From NCBI GenBank assembly GCA_022457155.1, contig JAJGOT010000131.1, positions 494,001 through 558,000 on the forward strand: a stretch of 64,000 nucleotides of DNA, in the 5' to 3' direction. Shown piece after piece: positions 62,093 through 64,000 of this stretch. A program made the translations under genes and the position numbers. This stretch comes from Cladopsammia gracilis (taxonomy: Eukaryota > Cnidaria > Anthozoa > Scleractinia > Dendrophylliidae). The stretch's first letter is position 1. Each line of letters begins with the position of its first letter. The notes under the pieces were generated by a model. That model had not been told where the DNA came from and did not search any database. It saw only the letters and a program-made list of their open reading frames with translations.

Positions 62093-62734
62093 ATGGATCC
62101 GAGGTGGAAACATCCCTTCCCCGCGCTTGTGGCCGGACCAACGTGTTGCGGAAAAAGTCAATTTGTTAAACGGTTTCTTGAATCAGGAGAAGACGTGATT
62201 GATGGGGCGCCTGAAAATATTATATGGTGTTACGGGATTTATCAACCAGCGTACGATGAAATGCAAATGAGTATTCCTAACATTACTTTTGTGGAGGGAG
62301 TCCCGAGTGACTTGGAATCTATGATAAATCCGTCGATTCGAAACCTTGTGGTTATTGATGATTTAATGCAAGAACTTAGTAATGATCACAGAATTACTAG
62401 TTTGTTTACCAAGGGTTGCCATCATCGCAATCTGAGTGTCATCTTTATTTTGCAAAACATCTTTCACCGCGGAAAAGAATTAAGAGATATGAGCTTAAAC
62501 TGTCATTATCTAGTACTGTTTAAATCTCCGCGCGATAGCAGTCAAGTGACTCATTTAGCAAAACAGATGTTTCCCGGTCATACAAAATATATGCAAGAAG
62601 CCTTCCAAGATGCAACCAAAAGACCTTATGGGTACTTATTATGCGATCTTAAACCGGAAACGCCTGCCGACTTCCGGTTGCGAACTAACATCTTCCCTGG
62701 GGACACCCAGTTCGCTTACATCCAAAAGGTATAA
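62093..62734 (+). CDS. A32/FtsK-type packaging ATPase of the second element
   Basis: The 213-aa P-loop ATPase has Walker A AGPTCCGKSQF (about 14-24), Walker B NLVVIDDLMQE (about 86-96) and a GCHHRNLSVIFILQNIFHRG sensor region. It shares layout with the ATPase at 10193 but little identity, placing the two elements in different lineages. The start MDPRWKHPF fits that family; the open frame upstream overlaps the zinc-finger gene and is not homologous. It would package element DNA into capsids. Confidence 0.93.
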   Translation: MDPRWKHPFPALVAGPTCCGKSQFVKRFLESGEDVIDGAPENIIWCYGIYQPAYDEMQMSIPNITFVEGVPSDLESMINPSIRNLVVIDDLMQELSNDHRITSLFTKGCHHRNLSVIFILQNIFHRGKELRDMSLNCHYLVLFKSPRDSSQVTHLAKQMFPGHTKYMQEAFQDATKRPYGYLLCDLKPETPADFRLRTNIFPGDTQFAYIQKV

Positions 62735-62769
62735 AAAGGCTGCATCACAGTGATATAAATCAGTTGAGC

Positions 62770-63096
62770 ATGGCCCAGCGACTGAGAAGGAACCACGACT
62801 TTCTTAAACTCCTTGCCAAGTGTACTCCAGCGCAGCGTAAAGCGATTTTGAAAGTAGCCGACGACGCTTTAGTAAGAACCATTTGTGAGTGCGTTCTCAA
62901 CGTGTTAAAAGAAACTGTGCCTGTCAGTAAACCCGCCAAGAGAAAACTTTTAACCCACAAGAAATCCTTGATTGCTCTAGCTGAAAAAAGTACGCCCGTT
63001 GCTAAGAAAAAGAAAATCTTGGTCCAACACGGAGGAAACGTTTTAAGTGTTTTGTTACCACCCGTGCTTCGTGTATTAAGCTCCATACTTACATAA
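62770..63096 (+). CDS. Small basic protein with hydrophobic C-terminus
   Basis: The 108-aa product begins MAQRLRRNHDFLKLLAKCTP. It has a helical body (AILKVADDALVRTICECVLNVL), a Lys-rich basic stretch and a hydrophobic tail HGGNVLSVLLPPVLRVLSS. It resembles pX/pVI-type core or membrane-active virion peptides by composition. Its stop TAA abuts the next ATG (TAAATG), suggesting co-expression. The in-frame non-ATG extension at 62764 is ignored. Confidence 0.7.
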   Translation: MAQRLRRNHDFLKLLAKCTPAQRKAILKVADDALVRTICECVLNVLKETVPVSKPAKRKLLTHKKSLIALAEKSTPVAKKKKILVQHGGNVLSVLLPPVLRVLSSILT

Positions 63097-63858
63097 ATGA
63101 ATCATACCAAGCGCATGGTTCTCGTTCCCGAGAACACCCTGGAACGATTGCAACAACGCCAGCAGCTATTAACCCCACCTGTGACTCAAACTTTAAAAAA
63201 CTTAGACAGTGAAATGGGACAGATTTTATCCAGTAAAGAGCTAGATGATGACGAAAAAGCGAGACTGTACAATCAGGTGTTACAGCGCTATCTGACTTAT
63301 TACGATCAGAGAAAAGGACAACCACTTCAAGTGAAACTAACAGCCCCCAAGCCCGTGGAAACTCCTAAACCAGAAGAACGTGAAGAGACAGACACCGAAG
63401 TGGAAACTATACCTACGGCAGTAGAAGAAGAAGTCATGAAAAGTGTACCTAAGATGTACAAAGCTGGGGCTAGACAACTCTTGGATAAGATAAAACAAAA
63501 CCGAGATGTATTGCAGTGGAATGAAAAAGGGGAGTTGTTGTACGAAAACAAACCGATACCCGGGTCTCACGTAATGGATTTGGTCAACGATATAGTACGT
63601 CAGCGCAAAGGATTTCAACCTGTTGGATGGTCAGTGTTTGCGAGAGGTCTGGCGCGAATGAACGTCCCTGAAAACTTAGTGCGCAATCCCCAGAGGCAGA
63701 GTACCATCCGGGAGTTTAAAGCAAGAGTGAGAGATGAGACTCCGAATAGTCCCTCTCGTTGGCTTCCTTCCCCACCTCCTTCTTCCTCACCCGCGAAAAA
63801 GCAAAAGCGAAGGATCGCAAGTCCACGCCCTCAAGCCGTTCGCTGGTTACGATTATAA
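63097..63858 (+). CDS. Conserved structural/accessory protein, counterpart of 10889
   Basis: The 253-aa product has a helical N-terminus (NTLERLQQRQQLLTPP, then ELDDDEKARLYNQVLQRYLTYYDQ), a Pro/Glu-rich linker and a C-terminal domain GELLYENKPIPGSHVMDLVNDIV...KGFQPVGWSVFARGLARMNVPENLV. This domain has the same order of hydrophobic and Asn-Met-Pro positions as the C-terminus of the 10889 protein. Its place just after the ATPase and small basic gene also fits. The tail is Ser/Pro/Arg-rich. Probably capsid-associated. Confidence 0.75.
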   Translation: MNHTKRMVLVPENTLERLQQRQQLLTPPVTQTLKNLDSEMGQILSSKELDDDEKARLYNQVLQRYLTYYDQRKGQPLQVKLTAPKPVETPKPEEREETDTEVETIPTAVEEEVMKSVPKMYKAGARQLLDKIKQNRDVLQWNEKGELLYENKPIPGSHVMDLVNDIVRQRKGFQPVGWSVFARGLARMNVPENLVRNPQRQSTIREFKARVRDETPNSPSRWLPSPPPSSSPAKKQKRRIASPRPQAVRWLRL

Positions 63859-64000
63859 CAAGAGACATTTTTTTATTGTAATCAATTCTTTATTTTAATA
63901 ACTCAATAAAATACATTGAAAGTAAATTACATGGTGTGTTTACTGAACTTTGTGTTGTACATTTGATCCTTGTTTGTTTACATGGGTATGATATTTTTTT
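63859..64000. other. Window end within the second Polinton
   Basis: AATAAA near 63904 suggests a transcript end. The element's capsid, protease and integrase genes and right terminus are expected beyond the window. Confidence 0.5.

Overview
The window is eukaryotic animal nuclear DNA, most likely from a marine invertebrate and plausibly an anthozoan cnidarian (inferred from domain content and repeat style, not from a species marker). It is AT-rich, gene-poor and full of nested transposable elements. Two virus-like Maverick/Polinton (adintovirus-like) elements of different lineages stand out.

Region A (684-19214) is a complete, apparently intact 18.5-kb Polinton inside a decayed LINE, flanked by a perfect 6-bp target duplication (CAAACG at 678-683 and 19215-19220). 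Its ends are inverted repeats capped by 277-bp hairpin-forming units. Left to right it carries: a family B DNA polymerase (minus); three small plus-strand genes (a KilA/NUMOD-like DNA-binding protein, a small protein, a possible ssDNA-binding protein); a minisatellite; a second NUMOD-like paralogue; a membrane protein, a fibre-like protein and an A32/FtsK-type packaging ATPase (all minus); then a compressed plus-strand morphogenesis block. That block holds a conserved structural protein, penton-like minor capsid, amphipathic protein, double jelly-roll major capsid, pVI-like protein, adenain-like protease, zinc-ribbon ORF, phospholipase A2 ORF and chromodomain integrase. Two small minus-strand genes finish the element. 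Three plus-strand gene junctions step into the -1 frame, and two have a textbook zero-frame slippery heptamer 6-7 nt upstream of a stem-loop (GGGAAAC at 15995, AAAAAAC at 16639). This suggests retrovirus-like serial -1 frameshifting that fuses the zinc ribbon, PLA2 and integrase.

Region B (19215-54800) is host DNA with many repeats. It holds the rest of the interrupted LINE, exons of a minus-strand CUB plus Ig-domain gene (26.8-27.1 kb, 22.6-22.8 kb), two more LINE remnants, many inverted-repeat elements, a three-copy tandem array at 30.3-31.6 kb, a 4.4-kb foldback element made of 20-bp tandem repeats (43.9-48.3 kb), remnants of a SWIM-type mobile-element gene (49-50.6 kb) and two exons of a flavin amine oxidase (51.2-52.4 kb).

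Region C (about 54.9 kb to the window end) is the left part of a second Polinton. Its polymerase gene is spliced: five short phase-0 exons encode an acidic, activation-domain-like N-terminus, joined to C2H2 zinc fingers and a family B polymerase. One TGA interrupts the polymerase and one 95-nt intron splits its motif B. Downstream are a small zinc-finger protein, a packaging ATPase, a basic small protein and a conserved structural protein. The capsid and integrase genes would lie beyond 64000.
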